DNA of 64,000 bases from Actinospica sp035552695 (lineage in GTDB: Bacteria; Actinomycetota; Actinomycetes; Streptomycetales; Catenulisporaceae). Below are positions 24,185-36,031 of the stretch, piece after piece; position 1 is the first letter of the stretch; every line of letters starts with the position of its first letter. The stretch is taken from positions 1 to 64,000 of the forward strand of contig NZ_DASZKT010000230.1 of the NCBI RefSeq assembly GCF_035552695.1. The letters are read 5' to 3'. Made by a program: the position numbers and the translations under genes. Under the pieces are notes generated by a model. That model saw nothing but the letters and a program-made list of their open reading frames with translations. It made no database searches and was not told the DNA's origin.

Positions 24185-24198
24185 GGTCGGTTGAACGG

Positions 24199-24363
24199 CC
24201 CTCTCCTTCGGCCGCCTACCGGGTTAGCTGACGGGTTCGGGCGGAAGAAGGTCGCCCTACGGCCTTGCCCCGATGGGTGGGACGCGGCCGATTCACCCCG
24301 GGGATTCCCAGGCCTGGACCTGGTGAGTTGGGTCCCCGGCTCCCCTCGCGGGGACTCGGCGGG
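24199..24363 (-). promoter_or_regulatory. Cyclic-di-AMP (ydaO/yuaA) riboswitch 2
   Basis: The minus-strand leader of paralog 2 carries the same landmarks: GCCGAGTCCCCGCGAGGGG, AGCCGGGGACCC, GGGGTGAATCGGCCGCG, CGTAGGGCGACC, CCGCCCGAACCCGTCAGC, TAACCCGGTAGGCG and GCCGAAGGAGAGG near the start codon. It is more complete than copy 1 in its middle stem. The rest of the 24364-24593 spacer shows no gene. Confidence 0.9.
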
Positions 24364-24593
24364 CGCGTCCGGTGTCGCGGGTTCGCGACGTCCGCCGGCT
24401 GCGCTGAGGCCAGAACCTAACAGATCGACCCGGCGCATGTCACCGATTCGTCTCGAAGTTGCCACAAGCTTGACTCGGCGTGAGATCCGGCTAACCAACA
24501 GTGGATGGGCGACTGCCGTCCGCGACCGTCTGGTAAGGGTCTTGAGGCTCGTCTAGCGGACGCTTTGCAGCCCCCTGCGGTTAACCTGGTGCC

Positions 24594-25055
24594 GTGAACG
24601 CCGATACCGAGTCCGCCCCCGGGGATCCCAACGCCGCCGATCCGCAGGAGATCGCCCGGCTCCGGGTGGCCATCGGCCGCCTGCACCGCCGGATGGTCCA
24701 GCGCACCTCCGGCAATCTGACGTTCTCCCAGACCTCCGCGCTCGTCGCGGTGGAGAAGGTCGGCCCGATCCGGCTCGGCGAACTCGCCAACCGCGAACGC
24801 GTCGCCGCCCCCTCGATGACCCGCACCGTCTCCGGCCTGGTCGAGACCGGACTGCTCAACCGCGTCGGCGACCCCCAGGACGGCCGCTCCTTCCTGCTGA
24901 GCATCACCGACCTCGGCCGCGAGTTCCTCGAGGGCCTGCGCACCGAGCGCAACGCAGCCCTGGCCGAGGGCGTCTCCCGCCTCGCCCCCGCCGAGTACGC
25001 GGCGCTGCGGGCCGCGCTGCCGGTGCTCGAGCACCTCGCCGAACAGGAGATGTGA
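24594..25055 (+). CDS. MarR-family regulator
   Basis: The 153-aa protein has the MarR winged-helix core: 'LRVAIGRLHRRMVQRTSGNLTFSQTSALVAVEKVGPIRLGELANRERVAAPSMTRTVSGLVETGLLNRVGDPQDGRSFLLSITDLGREFLEG', where 'DGRSFLLSIT' is the wing with the conserved D-x-R motif. GTG 24594 is the likely start. It lies 35 bases before a small membrane protein on the same strand. Target genes and ligand are unknown. Confidence 0.88.
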   Translation: MNADTESAPGDPNAADPQEIARLRVAIGRLHRRMVQRTSGNLTFSQTSALVAVEKVGPIRLGELANRERVAAPSMTRTVSGLVETGLLNRVGDPQDGRSFLLSITDLGREFLEGLRTERNAALAEGVSRLAPAEYAALRAALPVLEHLAEQEM

Positions 25056-25090
25056 CCCCGGGCGCAGCCGACCGGGGGACGGGTGGCACC

Positions 25091-25291
25091 ATGGCCCGCA
25101 TGGACGTGCAGGACCAGGACCAGACTCCCGAGACCCCGTCGGACGCCGTCGAGCAGGAGTGGCCGCCGCGCGCCTGGCGCGAGACCACCCGCTCGGCCGG
25201 CCACCGGCAGGCGCTCTACGTCAGCCTCGGCATGCTCGCGATCTTCGGCGTCCTCGTCTTCGTCGCGATCTGGGCCTCGCACAACGGCTGA
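25091..25291 (+). CDS. Small single-span membrane protein, 66 aa
   Basis: ATG 25091 follows GGGGGACGGGTGG. The product is acidic and polar for 40 residues (QDQDQTPETPSDAVEQEWPPRAW), then has one membrane helix (ALYVSLGMLAIFGVLVFVAIWAS) and ends in HNG. A GTG at 25052 overlapping the MarR stop is a longer alternative start. It is probably a membrane protein of the inner-membrane-anchored type with cytoplasmic N-terminus. No family recognised. Confidence 0.6.
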   Translation: MARMDVQDQDQTPETPSDAVEQEWPPRAWRETTRSAGHRQALYVSLGMLAIFGVLVFVAIWASHNG

Positions 25292-25313
25292 GGCCGCTCG
25301 CCGCCGAGCGGCC
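25292..25313. terminator. Hairpin between convergent genes
   Basis: GGCCGCTCG (25292-25300) pairs with CGAGCGGCC (25305-25313) around CCGC. It lies between the small membrane protein stop and the serB stop and may terminate both. Confidence 0.6.
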
Positions 25314-25324
25314 GCCGGGCGCGG

Positions 25325-26551
25325 CTAGGAGAGCTCCGAGTCCCCGGTCAGTTCCGCGATCTCGTCGCCCGGGATGCCGAGCAGGAACAGGATCGTGTCC
25401 AGGAACGGGACGTTGACCGCCGTGTCCGCCTGGGCGCGCACGACCGGCTTCGCGTTGAACGCCACGCCGAGGCCGGCCGCGGCCAGCATGTCGAGGTCGT
25501 TCGCGCCGTCGCCGATGGCCACCGTCTCGGACAGCGGGACCCCCGCGGCCTCGGCGAAGCCGTACAGCGCGGCCGCCTTGCCGGCCCGGTCGACGATCGG
25601 GCCGACGACGCGGCCGGTCAGCCTGCCGTCCACCACCTCGAGGGTGTTCGCCGCCGCGTAGTCCAGCTCCAGATCAGCCGCGAGCAGGTCGGTGATCTGC
25701 GTGAATCCGCCGGACACGATGCCCACCTGGAAGCCGAGCCGCTGCAGGGTGCGCACCAGCGTGCGCGCGCCGGGCGTGTAGCGCACCTCCGCGCGGACCT
25801 TGGCGAACACCTCGTCGGAAAGGCCCTCGAGCAGCGCGACCCGCGCCTTGAGCGACGCGGCGAAGTCCAACTCCCCGCGCATCGCCTGCTCGGTGACGGA
25901 GGCGACCTCCTCCAGGCAGCCGGCGTGCGCGGCGAGGAGCTCGATCACCTCGTCCTGGATCAGCGTCGAGTCCACGTCCATCACGATCAGGTGCTTCGCC
26001 CGGCGCGCCAGGCCCGCGCGCTGCACGGCCACGTCGGCCCCGCAGGCCGCCGCGGCCGGGGCCAGCAGCCTGCGCAGCTCCAACGGGTCGATGCCCGACA
26101 CGTCCAGCTCGATCGCGGTGACCGGATACTTGGCCAGCCGGATGATGCGGTCGATGTTGCCGCCCGCGCCCGCGACCTCTTCCGCCATTCGGCCCAACGC
26201 CGCCGGGGTCAGCGGATGGCCCAACACGGTGACGCGGCTGCGTCCGGCCCGGCGCGGCTGATTGTCCCCGACCCCCGCCTTGACCTCGACGTCCAGCTTC
26301 CAGTCGACGCCCCAGCGGTGCAGTTCGAGGCGCAACTCGGTCTCGTCCCAGTCGGCCGGCGCGGTCAGCAGCACGCCGAGCACCAGCCGTCCGCGCAGCA
26401 CGATCTGCTCGACGTCCGCGACCACCAGTCCGCCGGGCCCGTCCGCGTGCCGTTCGATCACTCCGAACAACGCCGCGGTCACTCCCGGACGATCAGCACC
26501 GAAAACCAGTACGCGCAGCGTGCGACCCGGCGGCGTCACCTTCTGTTCCAC
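25325..26551 (-). CDS. serB: Phosphoserine phosphatase
   Basis: The 408-aa protein converts O-phosphoserine to serine, the last step of serine synthesis. An N-terminal ACT-like regulatory part (TLRVLVFGADRPGVTAALFGVIERHADGPGGLVVADVEQIVLRGRLVLGVLL; then VTVLGHPLTPAALGRMAEEVAGAGGNIDRI) precedes the HAD domain: motif I 'VMDVDSTLIQDEVIELLA' with both Asp, motif II 'GIVSGGFTQIT', Lys in 'RAGKAAALYGFAE' and motif IV 'VAIGDGANDLDMLAAAGLGVAFNAKP'. This two-ACT layout is typical of actinobacterial SerB. GTG 26551 is the start. It is divergent from the ABC ATPase with 47 bases between starts. Confidence 0.95.
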   Translation of the reverse strand: MEQKVTPPGRTLRVLVFGADRPGVTAALFGVIERHADGPGGLVVADVEQIVLRGRLVLGVLLTAPADWDETELRLELHRWGVDWKLDVEVKAGVGDNQPRRAGRSRVTVLGHPLTPAALGRMAEEVAGAGGNIDRIIRLAKYPVTAIELDVSGIDPLELRRLLAPAAAACGADVAVQRAGLARRAKHLIVMDVDSTLIQDEVIELLAAHAGCLEEVASVTEQAMRGELDFAASLKARVALLEGLSDEVFAKVRAEVRYTPGARTLVRTLQRLGFQVGIVSGGFTQITDLLAADLELDYAAANTLEVVDGRLTGRVVGPIVDRAGKAAALYGFAEAAGVPLSETVAIGDGANDLDMLAAAGLGVAFNAKPVVRAQADTAVNVPFLDTILFLLGIPGDEIAELTGDSELS

Positions 26552-26598
26552 GGTGCCAAGGTACCGTCCGAGGCCCCGGACCCGATAAGTTTGGTCAC

Positions 26599-27381
26599 AT
26601 GACGGACGTGCTGGATCTGGTCGACGTGTCGGTGGTGCGGGACGGCAAGAAGCTGCTCGCCGGAATCGATTGGCGCATCGCCGACGGTGAACGCTGGGTG
26701 GTGCTCGGGCCGAACGGCGCCGGCAAGACGACCCTGCTGCAGATCGTCGCCGCGCAGATGCATCCGACAGCGGGGACCGCCGCCGTCCTGGGCGGCACGC
26801 TCGGCAAGGTGGACGTCTTCGAACTGCGCACCCGGATCGGCCTGACCTCGGCCGCCGTGGACGCCCGGCTGCCCGGCCGGGAGCAGGTGCGCGACGTCGT
26901 GCTGAGCGCCGCCTACGGCAAGCTCGCCCGCTGGCGGGAGACCTACGAGGCGGCGGACACCGGCCGCGCCGACGACCTGCTGGCCTGGTGGGGCATGGAG
27001 GGCTTCGGCGACCGCACCTACGGCACCCTGTCCAGCGGCGAGCGCAAGCGGGCGCTGGTCGCCAGGGCCCTGATGACCGACCCGGAGCTGCTGCTGCTCG
27101 ACGAGCCGGCCTCCGGCCTCGACCTCGGCGGCCGCGAGGACCTGGTGCGCCGGCTGGCCAACCACGCCGCCGACCCCGCCTCCCCGGTCACCGTGCTGGT
27201 CACCCACCACGTCGAGGAGATCCCGCCCGGCTTCACGCACGCGCTGCTGCTGCGTCAGGGCGCGGTCGTCGCCTCCGGCCCCACCGAGCTCACCCTCACC
27301 TCGGAGAACCTCAGCGCCTGCTACGGCATCCCGCTGCAGGTGCAGACCTACGAGGGCCGCTACTACGCGCGCGGCCTCTGA
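26599..27381 (+). CDS. ABC transporter ATP-binding protein
   Basis: The 260-aa protein has Walker A GPNGAGKTT, signature LSSGERKR (SSGE rather than SGGQ), Walker B LLLDEPASGLDLGG and H-loop VTHHVEEI. There is no permease beside it. The sequence resembles the YlmA/ModF-like ATPases that lack a dedicated permease gene. Its function may be in molybdate or other small-molecule uptake, or it may pair with a permease elsewhere. ATG 26599 is the start, divergent from serB. Confidence 0.85.
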   Translation: MTDVLDLVDVSVVRDGKKLLAGIDWRIADGERWVVLGPNGAGKTTLLQIVAAQMHPTAGTAAVLGGTLGKVDVFELRTRIGLTSAAVDARLPGREQVRDVVLSAAYGKLARWRETYEAADTGRADDLLAWWGMEGFGDRTYGTLSSGERKRALVARALMTDPELLLLDEPASGLDLGGREDLVRRLANHAADPASPVTVLVTHHVEEIPPGFTHALLLRQGAVVASGPTELTLTSENLSACYGIPLQVQTYEGRYYARGL

Positions 27382-27502
27382 CGCATCCACAGTTTGATTT
27401 CCGGTCCTGATACGGTCGGATCCGCGGGCCCACGTGCGGCGGATCCGGCCGTCTTGCCTCAAGATTGCTGACGGCGCGTCAACCAGCGGCTACCATGGCG
27501 GC

Positions 27503-27928
27503 ATGGCCTTGCACGGGTGGGAATGGTGGCTTCTGGCGGCCGTCCTCTTGCTGCTCGGTGAGTTGGCGACGAACGCGCTCGTGTTCCTGATGCCCTTCGG
27601 CGGCGCCGCGGTGGCCGCCGTCCTCGCGGCCCTCGGCGCGCCGTGGTACGGGCAGCTGGCCGCCTTCGTGCTCGTCACCCTCGGGCTGATCGCCTTCACG
27701 CGGCCGGTCGCGCGGCGCCGGCAGTCCGGGCCCGGGCTGCGCACCGGGGCCGCGGCCCTGGTCGGATCGCAGGCGCTGGTCACCACGCGGGTGGACGAGC
27801 ACCGCGGCCAGATACGGCTGGAGGGCCAGATCTGGAGCGCCCGGGCGCTGGACCCGGAGAAGATCTTCGAACCCGGAGAAGCCGTGCACGTCGCGGCGAT
27901 CGACGGGGCCACGGCGATGGTGGTGTAA
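27503..27928 (+). CDS. NfeD-family membrane protein
   Basis: ATG 27503 gives 141 aa. Two membrane helices, 'EWWLLAAVLLLLGELATNALVFLMPFGGAAVAAVLAALG' and 'GQLAAFVLVTLGLIAFTRPVARR', are followed by an OB-fold domain (LVGSQALVTTRVDEHRGQIRLEGQIWSARALDPEKIFEPGEAVHVAAIDGATAMVV), typical of NfeD. NfeD proteins pair with stomatin/SPFH proteins; here the stomatin gene follows after 70 bases. The pair probably forms a membrane microdomain or protease-regulating complex. Confidence 0.9.
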   Translation: MALHGWEWWLLAAVLLLLGELATNALVFLMPFGGAAVAAVLAALGAPWYGQLAAFVLVTLGLIAFTRPVARRRQSGPGLRTGAAALVGSQALVTTRVDEHRGQIRLEGQIWSARALDPEKIFEPGEAVHVAAIDGATAMVV

Positions 27929-27998
27929 TCGTGCTCGTATCCGCGTTCATTTTCCGCGGCGGGACCCGATGTAACGAGTGGGGAGGGGCGAGGAGCTG

Positions 27999-29045
27999 AT
28001 GGGCACCCTCGGTCTGGTCGTGTTCGTGGTCGTCGTCGTGCTGGCGGTGATCTTCTACGTCTACCGGTCGATCCGGGTCGTTCCGCAGGCCACGGCCGCG
28101 GTGATCGAGCGTTTCGGCCGGTACAAGCGGACCCTGGAGCCGGGTCTGCGCTTCCTGGTGCCCGGTGCCGACCGGGTGCGCGCCACGGTGGACCTGCGCG
28201 AGCAGGTCATGCCCTTCCCGCCGCAGGAGGTGATCACCGAGGACAACCTGCTGGTCTACATCGACTGGGTGGTCTACTTCCAGGTGATCGACCCGCGCCG
28301 GGCCACCTACGAGATCCAGAACTTCGTGCAGGCCATCGAGTACCTGGTGTCCACGACGCTGCGCAACATCATCGGCGGCATGGACCTCGAGGCGACGCTC
28401 ACCAGCCGCGACGAGGTCAACCGGCAGCTGCGCGACGTGCTCGACAGCGAGACCGGCCGCTGGGGCATCCGGGTCAGCCGCGTGGAGCTGCGCACCATCC
28501 AGCCGAACCGGGACATCACCGAGGCGATGGAGAAGCAGGTCAGGGCCGAGCGCGAGCGGCGCGCGACGATCCTGTCGGCCGAGGGCGTCAAGCAGGCCGA
28601 GATCCTGCGCGCCGAGGGCGAGCGCCAGTCGATGATCCTCAAGGCCGAGGGCGAGGCGAAGGCCGCGGCGCTGCGTGCGGACGGCGAGGCGAGCGCGATC
28701 TCCAAGACCTTCAAGGCGATCCACGACGGCGACGCCGACCAGAAGCTGCTCAGCTACCAGTACCTGCAGATGCTGCCGAAGATCGCGGACGGCTCGGCCA
28801 ACAAGGTCTGGATCGTGCCGAGCGAGCTGGGCAAGGCGGTCGAGGGGATCGGCAGCGCGTTCACCAAGGCCAATATGCCGGGCCTGGACGGCGGCGGCAC
28901 CGCGCTGCCGCAGCAGCCCGCGCAGCCGGAGGTCGAGGACGGCGACGAGGCCGCGGCCCTGCCCCCGGCCCGCTCCGGCAATCCGGCCGACCGTCCCGCC
29001 GTCCGGCGCAACCCGGCCGACGTGCTGTTCAAGCGGGACGAGTAG
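27999..29045 (+). CDS. Stomatin-like SPFH/band 7 protein
   Basis: ATG 27999 has GAGGAG directly upstream; the frame is open 21 bases further. The 348-aa protein begins with one membrane helix (LVVFVVVVVLAVIFYVYRSI) followed by a stomatin-type band-7 domain: 'VPQATAAVIERFGRYKRTLEPGLRFLVPGADRV', 'VDLREQVMPFPPQEVITEDNLLVYIDWVVYFQV' and 'EYLVSTTLRNIIGGMDLEATLTSRDEVNRQL'. A coiled-coil segment rich in RAE/AEG repeats (ERERRATILSAEGVKQAEILRAEGERQSMILKAEGEAKAAALRADGEA) follows, and the C-terminus is disordered. Partner of the NfeD protein upstream. Confidence 0.92.
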   Translation: MGTLGLVVFVVVVVLAVIFYVYRSIRVVPQATAAVIERFGRYKRTLEPGLRFLVPGADRVRATVDLREQVMPFPPQEVITEDNLLVYIDWVVYFQVIDPRRATYEIQNFVQAIEYLVSTTLRNIIGGMDLEATLTSRDEVNRQLRDVLDSETGRWGIRVSRVELRTIQPNRDITEAMEKQVRAERERRATILSAEGVKQAEILRAEGERQSMILKAEGEAKAAALRADGEASAISKTFKAIHDGDADQKLLSYQYLQMLPKIADGSANKVWIVPSELGKAVEGIGSAFTKANMPGLDGGGTALPQQPAQPEVEDGDEAAALPPARSGNPADRPAVRRNPADVLFKRDE

Positions 29046-29104
29046 AGATCAATCACAGCGGGAGGTAGGGGGCGCATCCCGGTCGGGTCAGTAGACTCGG
29101 CCGG

Positions 29105-29881
29105 GTGACCGTGGCCCATGACCTCGCCGAGTACGCGGCGATCTTCGGAGCCGGGATCGCCGCCGGGATCATGAACACCGTCGTCGGTTCCGGCACCTTG
29201 CTGACCTTCCCGACGCTGCTCGCCTTCGGCTATTCGCCGGTGCTGGCCAACGTCTCCAACACGATCGGCCTGGTCCCCGGCTCGTTCTCCGGCGCGTACG
29301 GCTACCGGGCCGAGCTCACCGGGCAACGTCGCAGGGTCCTGACCCTCAGCGTCTGCTCGCTGCTCGGCGGCACGGTCGGCGCGATCCTGCTGCTGAACCT
29401 GCCGGGCTCCGCCTTCAACGACATCGTGCCGGTGCTGATCGGCCTCGCCCTGGTGCTGGTGGTCATCCAGCCGAGGGTCGGCAAGTGGGCCGCGAAACGG
29501 CGCGAGGAGCGGGGGACGGCGGAGCGCGAGGCGGGTGGTCCGCTGCTGTGGTTCGGCGTGTTCGGCACCGGGGTCTACGGCGGCTACTTCGGCGCGGCGC
29601 AGGGCGTGCTGCTGCTCGGCATGCTGGGCATCGCCTTCACCGACTCGCTGCAGCGGATCAACGCCGTCAAGAACATCCTGGCCGGGCTGGTCAACGGCAT
29701 CGCGGCCGTGCTGTTCATCGCGCTCAGCCACGTCTCGTGGACCGCCGCGGGCCTGATCGCGCTCGGTTCGCTGCTCGGCGGGCAGATCGGCGCGCACGTG
29801 GGCCGCAGGCTTCCGCCCGCGGCCCTGCGTGCGGTCATCGTGTGCGTCGGTATCGCGGCGATCGTCAAGCTGCTGGTCTGA
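29105..29881 (+). CDS. TauE/SafE-type sulfite-exporter family permease
   Basis: GTG 29105 starts a 258-aa protein with eight to nine membrane segments and the two TauE repeats: 'IFGAGIAAGIMNTVVGSGTLLTFPTLLAFGYSPVLANVSNTIGLVPG' in the first half and 'GVFGTGVYGGYFGAAQGVLLLGMLGIAFTDSLQRINAVKNILAGLVN' in the second. The 'G.G......P.L...G..P..A......' pattern is shared by both. Substrates in the family include sulfite, sulfonates and other anions; the specific one is unknown here. Convergent with the Gln/Pro-rich membrane protein, with a short palindrome at 29885-29898. Confidence 0.9.
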   Translation: MTVAHDLAEYAAIFGAGIAAGIMNTVVGSGTLLTFPTLLAFGYSPVLANVSNTIGLVPGSFSGAYGYRAELTGQRRRVLTLSVCSLLGGTVGAILLLNLPGSAFNDIVPVLIGLALVLVVIQPRVGKWAAKRREERGTAEREAGGPLLWFGVFGTGVYGGYFGAAQGVLLLGMLGIAFTDSLQRINAVKNILAGLVNGIAAVLFIALSHVSWTAAGLIALGSLLGGQIGAHVGRRLPPAALRAVIVCVGIAAIVKLLV

Positions 29882-29899
29882 TCCCCGTCGGCCGACGGA

Positions 29900-30826
29900 T
29901 CAGCCGGCGGTGAAGGTCATCCCGCAGGCCGAGTCCAGCGCCTCCATGTCGCTCACCATCGACGAGGGCGTGTTGCCGTTCGCCAGCGAGAGGAAGTCGT
30001 TGCCGACCGTCTTGAGCTGGCTGCCCGCGACGTTGCTCTGCCCGGCCGCCGAGACGAACGCGTTGCCCAGCGTCTCGGTGGCGGTGATGGCGTTCGAGCT
30101 GTTCGCCGAGATGGTGCTCTGGTACGTGTTGTACGCGGTCTGCGCCGCCTGGCAGCCCGCGTCGTTGCTCGCGCCGGTCGCCGTCAGACCACTGGCACCG
30201 CTCGTCGAGCTCGCCTGCGTCGTCGCGGTGGAGTCACCCGTGGTCGCCGTCGCGGTGGCGACGGTGTTCGGATTGGTGAGGCTGGTGGTGGTGTTATCGG
30301 CGTGGTTCGAGACCGCGAGGAAGATGCCGAGGAACAGCACCGGCCACACGAACGTGAGCACCAGGCCGGTGATCGCCTTGTTGCGGCCCAGCTTCTTGCC
30401 CGGTCCGGTCTCGTTGATCGCGAGGATCGAGATGACCAGGTTGATGATGCCCCAGCCGCCGAGGATGCCCAGCCACAGCGCCCAGGTGGCGAGCTTGCTG
30501 TTCTGCCGGCCCTGCATCGGATATCCCGGGCCGTAGCCGCCCGAGCCGAAGTCGCTCTGCGGCATGTAGCCCGGCTGCCCGTACTGCTGCTGCGCGTAGT
30601 CCTGCGGCTGGCCCGGCTGGCCGTAGCCCGGTGCGTTCGGGTAGCTCGGCTGCTGCGGTATCTGCCCCTGCGGAGCGCCCCAGCTCTGCCCGGAGCCCTG
30701 CTCCGGAGCACCGGGCTGCTGCTGCCCCCACGTGCCCTGCGGCTGGCTCTGGCTCTGCTGCCCCCACGGCTGCTGGCCCTGCGGTGGCGCCCCGAAGGAA
30801 CCCTGATTCGGATCCTGATACGACAT
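29900..30826 (-). CDS. Gln/Pro/Gly-rich protein with DUF4190-like membrane domain
   Basis: ATG 30826 is preceded by GGGGA and gives 308 aa. Residues 1-120 are a Gln/Pro/Gly/Tyr repeat region (QPWGQQSQSQPQGTWGQQQPGAPEQG). A two-helix membrane domain follows (KLATWALWLGILGGWGIINLVISILAINETGPGKKLGRNKAITGLVLTFVWPVLFLGIFLAV), as in DUF4190 proteins. An extracytoplasmic Ser/Thr/Ala-rich part follows with two Cys residues (DAGCQ, DSACGM) that may form a disulfide. Function unknown. Confidence 0.75.
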   Translation of the reverse strand: MSYQDPNQGSFGAPPQGQQPWGQQSQSQPQGTWGQQQPGAPEQGSGQSWGAPQGQIPQQPSYPNAPGYGQPGQPQDYAQQQYGQPGYMPQSDFGSGGYGPGYPMQGRQNSKLATWALWLGILGGWGIINLVISILAINETGPGKKLGRNKAITGLVLTFVWPVLFLGIFLAVSNHADNTTTSLTNPNTVATATATTGDSTATTQASSTSGASGLTATGASNDAGCQAAQTAYNTYQSTISANSSNAITATETLGNAFVSAAGQSNVAGSQLKTVGNDFLSLANGNTPSSMVSDMEALDSACGMTFTAG

Positions 30827-30967
30827 AGTCGTCCCCAACCCCGTTCGATTCTCAGTGGTTTTCAGTCCAGTGGATAGTGCCGTCACCGGACGACTTCGAC
30901 GAGCGCAAATCCTAGCGCCGCCGCCCCCTGCTTGGAAAAGTCGTTATGCGCCCGTTGCCCCGCTTGG

Positions 30968-31759
30968 TCAGCGCTTTGCCGTCCAGTAAATGTCCGTGAC
31001 ATAAGGGATCTCGATGCGCTCGCCCCGGGTGTCGGGATAGCGGTCGAGCACCGCGAGCAGTTCGCGCCGGATCTCCTCGCGCGCCTCGTCGCTCAGGGTG
31101 CTGATCCGGCTGGAGGTGAGCGCCTGGCCGAGCACGCCCTCGCGGTCGGTGACGTACGGATTGGCCACGTGCGCCGAGTTCAGCGCCTTCCAGCCGCGGC
31201 GTCCCTCGAAGGCCGCGCGCCAGGCGCCGTCCGTGTGCACCGGCACCTCGTCGGTGCGCCAGGCCGAGTAGATCCGAGAGTACGCGGCCACCCACGGCAC
31301 GGTCGCGTCCAGGGTGTTCCAGACCAGGCCGAGCCGGCCGGCGGGCCCCGTCACCCGCTCGATCTCGGTCAGCGCGGCCGGGCCGTCGAACCAGTGCCAG
31401 GCCTGGGCCGCCACCACGGCGTCCACCGAGGCGTCCGGCAGTCCGGTCGCCTCGGCGATTCCGGCCACGCAGTGGACCTGTGGCAGGATCTCGGTCAGCC
31501 GCTCGCGCATCGCCGGCACCGGCTCCACCGCCACGACCTTCGCGCCGGTCAGCGCGAGTAAGCGGGTGAACTTCCCGGTTCCGGCGCCCAGGTCGGCGAC
31601 GCGTTGCCCGGCCTTGAGATCCAGCGCGTCGGCGAGCACGGCGAGGGCGCGGGTCGGATACGAGGGCCGGACGCGCTCGTAGTCCGCCGCGGCGAGTTCG
31701 TAGCCGGTCTCGGCGGCGTGGTGGATGGCCACGACGTCGAACCTAGCACCACCGATCAT
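30968..31759 (-). CDS. Class I SAM-dependent methyltransferase
   Basis: ATG 31759 gives 263 aa; the longer open frame to 31867 is part of the divergent promoter region. The protein has a Rossmann-type methyltransferase fold with motif I 'RVADLGAGTGKFTRLLALTGAKVVAVEPVP', motif II around 'GLPDASVDAVVAAQAWHWFD' and motif III 'TGPAGRLGLVWNTLD'. This is the Methyltransf_11 pattern, similar to BioC/UbiE-like enzymes. Substrate unknown. It is divergent from cobN, with 128 bases between starts. Confidence 0.88.
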   Translation of the reverse strand: MIGGARFDVVAIHHAAETGYELAAADYERVRPSYPTRALAVLADALDLKAGQRVADLGAGTGKFTRLLALTGAKVVAVEPVPAMRERLTEILPQVHCVAGIAEATGLPDASVDAVVAAQAWHWFDGPAALTEIERVTGPAGRLGLVWNTLDATVPWVAAYSRIYSAWRTDEVPVHTDGAWRAAFEGRRGWKALNSAHVANPYVTDREGVLGQALTSSRISTLSDEAREEIRRELLAVLDRYPDTRGERIEIPYVTDIYWTAKR

Positions 31760-31887
31760 GTTTTGAACGTATTGGCGGGTGGATGCCGTGCGGCCGAAGG
31801 GTGACGATCCGATAAAGGCCGGGTGCGTGCGTAGACTTCGGGGGCGTACGCAGCACCGCCTGATCAAGGAAAGACCGGGTAACCCAC

Positions 31888-35466
<3,579 letters not shown>

Positions 35467-35482
35467 TCGGCGGTCTGTCGGG

Positions 35483-36022
35483 TTAGTCTCCGGCGAGTTC
35501 ACGCAGCTTGAGCACGGTGTCCCAGTTGCGGCCCGTCGCCACCCGGACCTTGAGCTTCCTGGTCAGGAACGGCTGCGTGAACTTGCTGGTGTGCACGCCG
35601 TTCGGGCTCCAGGCGTAGAGCTCGTCGCCGATGAACCGGAACTCGTCCGGCGCGAAGTCCTCGGGCCTCAGCGCGGCCACGAGTTCCGGGTCGGGCGCCT
35701 GGCCGAAGAAGGTCACCACGTACCGCTTCGCATCCGCGACCCGCTTCGGCAGCGGATTGGCGGCGATGATCGCGTCGAGCTGGTCGGTCGTGCGCATCAC
35801 GCACTCGACGACGAACCCGAACTCGTCGAGCAGCAGCTTCTCCAGGCGCGCGCCGTTCTCTGCGGGGCCCAGGCCGCCGTCGGCCAGCAGGACGTTCCCG
35901 GACTGCAGGTACGTCGCCACGTCCTGGAACCCCGCGGCCGCCATGAGCTCGCGCAGCCTCGCCATCGGGACCTTGCGTTTGCCCACGTTGACGGCGCGCA
36001 GCAGCGCGATCTGCCTACCCAT
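35483..36022 (-). CDS. DUF1697 protein
   Basis: The 179-aa protein has the DUF1697 signature 'RQIALLRAVNVGKRKVPMARLRELMAAAGFQDVATYLQSGNVLLA', a central 'VVECVMRTTDQLDAIIAANPLPKRV' and a C-terminal 'FTQPFLTRKLKVRVATGRNWDTVLKLRELAG'. Structure-based work on the family is limited and its role is unknown. It begins 9 bases after the P450 stop, so it is probably the last gene of the dha-P450 transcript. Convergent with cobN. Confidence 0.9.
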   Translation of the reverse strand: MGRQIALLRAVNVGKRKVPMARLRELMAAAGFQDVATYLQSGNVLLADGGLGPAENGARLEKLLLDEFGFVVECVMRTTDQLDAIIAANPLPKRVADAKRYVVTFFGQAPDPELVAALRPEDFAPDEFRFIGDELYAWSPNGVHTSKFTQPFLTRKLKVRVATGRNWDTVLKLRELAGD

Positions 36023-36031
36023 GTCTGGATA

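Noticed and set aside
29885..29898. Palindrome CCGTCGG-CCGACGG between convergent genes
   Set aside because: It lacks a loop and a T-run, so it is weak as a terminator; it may simply be chance in GC-rich DNA.
31760..31887. Possible cobalamin riboswitch in the cobN leader
   Set aside because: Only 128 bases are available, and no GCCACTG B12 box or AGTCAGGAA-type motif was found.
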